Shown here piece after piece: positions 6,138-7,273 of a stretch of 7,273 nt of DNA. Position 1 is the stretch's first letter. The number at the start of each line of letters is the position of its first letter. Position numbers and translations under genes: made by a program. The stretch comes from Flavobacteriales bacterium. GTDB lineage: Bacteria; Bacteroidota; Bacteroidia; Flavobacteriales_D; Crocinitomicaceae. Location of the stretch: contig CANHQC010000099.1 of NCBI GenBank assembly GCA_947462695.1, positions 1 to 7,273 on the forward strand, written 5' to 3'. The notes beneath the pieces are model-generated. The model worked only from the letters and a program-made list of their open reading frames with translations. It had not been told where the DNA came from and searched no databases.

Positions 6138-6470
6138 ATGAAACAAATGATTGGTTTTGGACAGTTTCTTTTATTCGGTTTACTCCTTTTTTCGTGCGAT
6201 CAGCCCGATCCCGAAATCCAGCGAAAGGCCGTGTTTGATATTTGTGGCTGCATGGGAACAAAAGATGCGCTATTGGTTCGTGATACACTTGCTCTGCATA
6301 AAGAAATTAGAATGCTTCACTACACGCAATGCATTTTTGATCACGCGCAACAAGCAGACCCTTTCGATTCATCTTTCCGGAAGATGATAGCATCAACGTG
6401 CCCCAATTTACTTCCGTTGCACGATGCATTTGTCGAGGCTGGCACTAAAAAAGAAAAGGCTGCCAATTGA
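6138..6470 (+). CDS. Small cysteine-containing lipoprotein, unknown function
   Basis: A 110-residue protein with a lipoprotein signal peptide: MKQ start, hydrophobic FLLFGLLLF, and a lipobox ending in FSC with the lipid-modified cysteine at C20. The mature protein starts CDQPDPEIQ and should be anchored in a membrane facing the periplasm or, as is common in Bacteroidota, the outside. Four more cysteines are C36 and C38 (in DICGCMG), C65 and C88, enough for two disulfides or a metal site. The C-terminus is Lys/Glu/Ala-rich. I do not recognise the family. A C-x-C followed by two spaced cysteines occurs in other small Bacteroidota lipoproteins as far as I recall. The gene diverges from dnaX and converges on the cyclophilin gene, so it is probably monocistronic. 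The start is chosen by the signal peptide and by the promoter 5 nt upstream. Confidence 0.8.
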   Translation: MKQMIGFGQFLLFGLLLFSCDQPDPEIQRKAVFDICGCMGTKDALLVRDTLALHKEIRMLHYTQCIFDHAQQADPFDSSFRKMIASTCPNLLPLHDAFVEAGTKKEKAAN

Positions 6471-6480
6471 CAACCTTTTC
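6453..6480 (-). terminator. Terminator of the cyclophilin gene, possibly bidirectional
   Basis: GAAAAGG (6453-6459) and CCTTTTC (6474-6480) form a 7-bp stem, with two further pairs (T6461-A6472, G6462-C6471) after one mismatch and an 8-nt loop. On the minus strand the stem is followed at once by six T residues (6452-6447), a classic intrinsic terminator about 20 nt after the ppi stop. On the plus strand it overlaps the last codons of the lipoprotein gene and lacks a T-run. Confidence 0.65.
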
Positions 6481-6500
6481 CATTCGATATAAACGTTCCT

Positions 6501-6953
6501 TTAGTCAACAATCTCTATACTGTCAATAGTATCTCCCTCACGAATATCGTCGACTACGTCAACTCCTTCGATCACTTTTCCAAAACACGTATGGTTTCCA
6601 TCTAAATGTGCGGTGTTGTCGCGAGAATGGCAAACGAAAAACTGAGATCCTCCCGTGTTGCGCCCGGCATGAGCCATGGACAATACACCTCGTTCATGGT
6701 GCTGATTTTCTGACTTAACTTCACAATCGATCTGATATCCAGGCCCTCCAGTTCCTGGCATGCCCGTCGCTCCTTCTCGTGTATTTGGACAACCGCCCTG
6801 AATGACAAAGTTTGGGATTACTCGGTGCCATTTCAAGCCATTATAGTAACCTTCCTTCGCCAATTTCGCAAAGTTTGCGACTGTATTTGGAGTTTCTTTA
6901 TCGTAAAGCGATACACGCATAACTCCTTTGTTTGTGGTAATTATTGCTTCCAT
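6501..6953 (-). CDS. Peptidyl-prolyl cis-trans isomerase, cyclophilin type
   Basis: A single-domain cyclophilin of 150 residues (E. coli PpiB has 164) that speeds proline isomerisation during folding. There is no signal peptide, so it is cytoplasmic. The active-site set is present: WHRV with R44, F49 and Q52 in NFVIQGG, M93, GSQFF (102-106), and [12 protein letters not shown] (117-128) with H121 matching His126 of human CypA. The position of human W121, important for cyclosporin binding, is H117 here, so cyclosporin sensitivity is probably reduced, as in several bacterial cyclophilins. The ATG at 6953 is supported by a TAnnTTTG element upstream and by the usual first beta strand ([15 protein letters not shown]). 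The gene converges with the lipoprotein gene and diverges from bshC. It could be called ppiB-like, but no firm symbol is given. Confidence 0.93.
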   Translation of the reverse strand: MEAIITTNKGVMRVSLYDKETPNTVANFAKLAKEGYYNGLKWHRVIPNFVIQGGCPNTREGATGMPGTGGPGYQIDCEVKSENQHHERGVLSMAHAGRNTGGSQFFVCHSRDNTAHLDGNHTCFGKVIEGVDVVDDIREGDTIDSIEIVD

Positions 6954-6965
6954 AGATTTTTTTTA

Positions 6966-6973
6966 CAAAGATA
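6966..6973 (-). promoter_or_regulatory. TAnnTTTG promoter of the cyclophilin gene
   Basis: The minus strand reads TATCTTTG, an exact -7 match, ending 12 nt before the ATG. The predicted start falls in or next to a run of eight A residues (6964-6957), giving a short A-rich leader of about 8 nt. A-rich leaders favour initiation in Bacteroidota, which rarely use Shine-Dalgarno pairing. No -33 TTG is visible. Confidence 0.55.
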
Positions 6974-7035
6974 ATTATCTATTCCGTTGTGCTTACTATC
7001 ATGGAAGATTAACCTTAAATCATAGAAAGTAAAGA

Positions 7036-7063
7036 TTGATTTCGCTATCCTTCATTACATTTG
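7036..7063 (+). promoter_or_regulatory. bshC promoter, -33/-7 pair
   Basis: TTG (7036-7038), a 17-nt spacer and TACATTTG (7056-7063) match the Bacteroidota consensus. The -7 element ends 3 nt before the ATG at 7067, so the transcript would begin at or next to the start codon. Confidence 0.65.
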
Positions 7064-7066
7064 TCT

Positions 7067-7273
7067 ATGCAAAAGTTCACGTTCCATCGAAAACAAACAG
7101 GATTTTTTTCAGATCAGCAGAATAGACTAGCTTATGATCAAGAAAGTCTTTTGCCTTTTATTCAACGTGTATTTTCAAAGGAGGCATTCGATAAACAAGT
7201 TGAACTCAAACGCTCTTCCTATTCCAATAATGTGCGATCAACACTTGCTGCGGTTGTTCGTGAAAAATATGCG
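7067..7273 (+). CDS. bshC: Bacillithiol synthesis cysteine-adding enzyme BshC, N-terminal part
   Basis: The first 69 residues of a gene that runs off the right edge. The opening MQKFTFHRKQTGFFSDQQ, then LLPFIQRVFSKEAFDKQVE, and VRSTLAAVVREKY at the end match the start of BshC (F/Y-x-x-TGYFS, then a LxPFY-type segment, then an LxxALxxQY-type helix) as I recall it. BshC proteins are about 530 residues, so roughly 87% is missing. The enzyme adds cysteine to glucosaminyl-malate in the last step of bacillithiol synthesis in the cytoplasm. The start is fixed by the promoter 3 nt upstream. It diverges from the cyclophilin gene with 113 bp between. The call rests on sequence pattern alone. Confidence 0.8.
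   Translation, partial: MQKFTFHRKQTGFFSDQQNRLAYDQESLLPFIQRVFSKEAFDKQVELKRSSYSNNVRSTLAAVVREKYA

Noticed and set aside
1..7273. Search for CRISPR arrays, transposon ends, tRNAs, toxin-antitoxin pairs or phage genes
   Set aside because: No spaced direct repeats, terminal inverted repeats with a transposase, tRNA-like folds or defence-type genes were seen. The region reads as core chromosome.

Overview
The window looks like ordinary chromosome from a member of the Bacteroidota, most likely the Flavobacteriia/Flavobacteriales. The evidence is AT-rich DNA, promoters of the TAnnTTTG class instead of TATAAT, almost no Shine-Dalgarno sequences, a bacillithiol gene (bshC), and proteins of Bacteroidota-typical type (an endonuclease III without its Fe-S ligands, an outer-membrane barrel with an N-terminal helix-hairpin-helix region, a tau C-terminal domain). 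A finer placement is not possible from the sequence alone. There are no tRNAs, rRNAs, CRISPR arrays, insertion sequences or phage genes. Intergenic space is short, and no stretch of 300 bases lacks a gene.

Layout, left to right. (1) Minus strand, 1-1029: nth (endonuclease III) followed 4 nt later by a DUF1801 gene that runs off the left edge. These are probably one transcript. (2) Plus strand, 1102-1350: an 82-residue protein of unknown function, divergent from nth. (3) Plus strand, 1414-4301: two exported outer-membrane beta-barrel candidates, 270 and 692 residues, coupled by a GTGA stop/start overlap. The second carries a degenerate helix-hairpin-helix region before its barrel. (4) Minus strand, 6026-4303: dnaX, the DNA polymerase III clamp-loader gene, split into two overlapping frames at a run of ten A residues. 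(5) Plus strand, 6138-6470: a small cysteine-containing lipoprotein. (6) Minus strand, 6953-6501: a cyclophilin peptidyl-prolyl isomerase. (7) Plus strand, 7067 to the right edge: the start of bshC.

The most interesting feature is in dnaX. Frame 0 encodes a complete 371-residue gamma-like ATPase and stops two codons after A10. The proline-rich linker and tau C-terminal domain continue in the -1 frame. A -1 ribosomal slip, or one extra A added by RNA polymerase, joins them into a 574-residue tau. This resembles the known gamma/tau recoding of Escherichia coli and Thermus dnaX, so it is a known type of system in a possibly undescribed form. A homopolymer sequencing error is the main alternative.

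The second notable pattern is that five start codons lie only 3-5 nt downstream of a TAnnTTTG (or one-mismatch) promoter element. This predicts leaderless or nearly leaderless mRNAs, and it also fixes the dnaX and lipoprotein starts. Third, the two-gene barrel operon has no assigned function and is the best candidate here for undescribed biology. Otherwise the genes are housekeeping (DNA repair, replication, protein folding, thiol synthesis) with no evident shared pathway.
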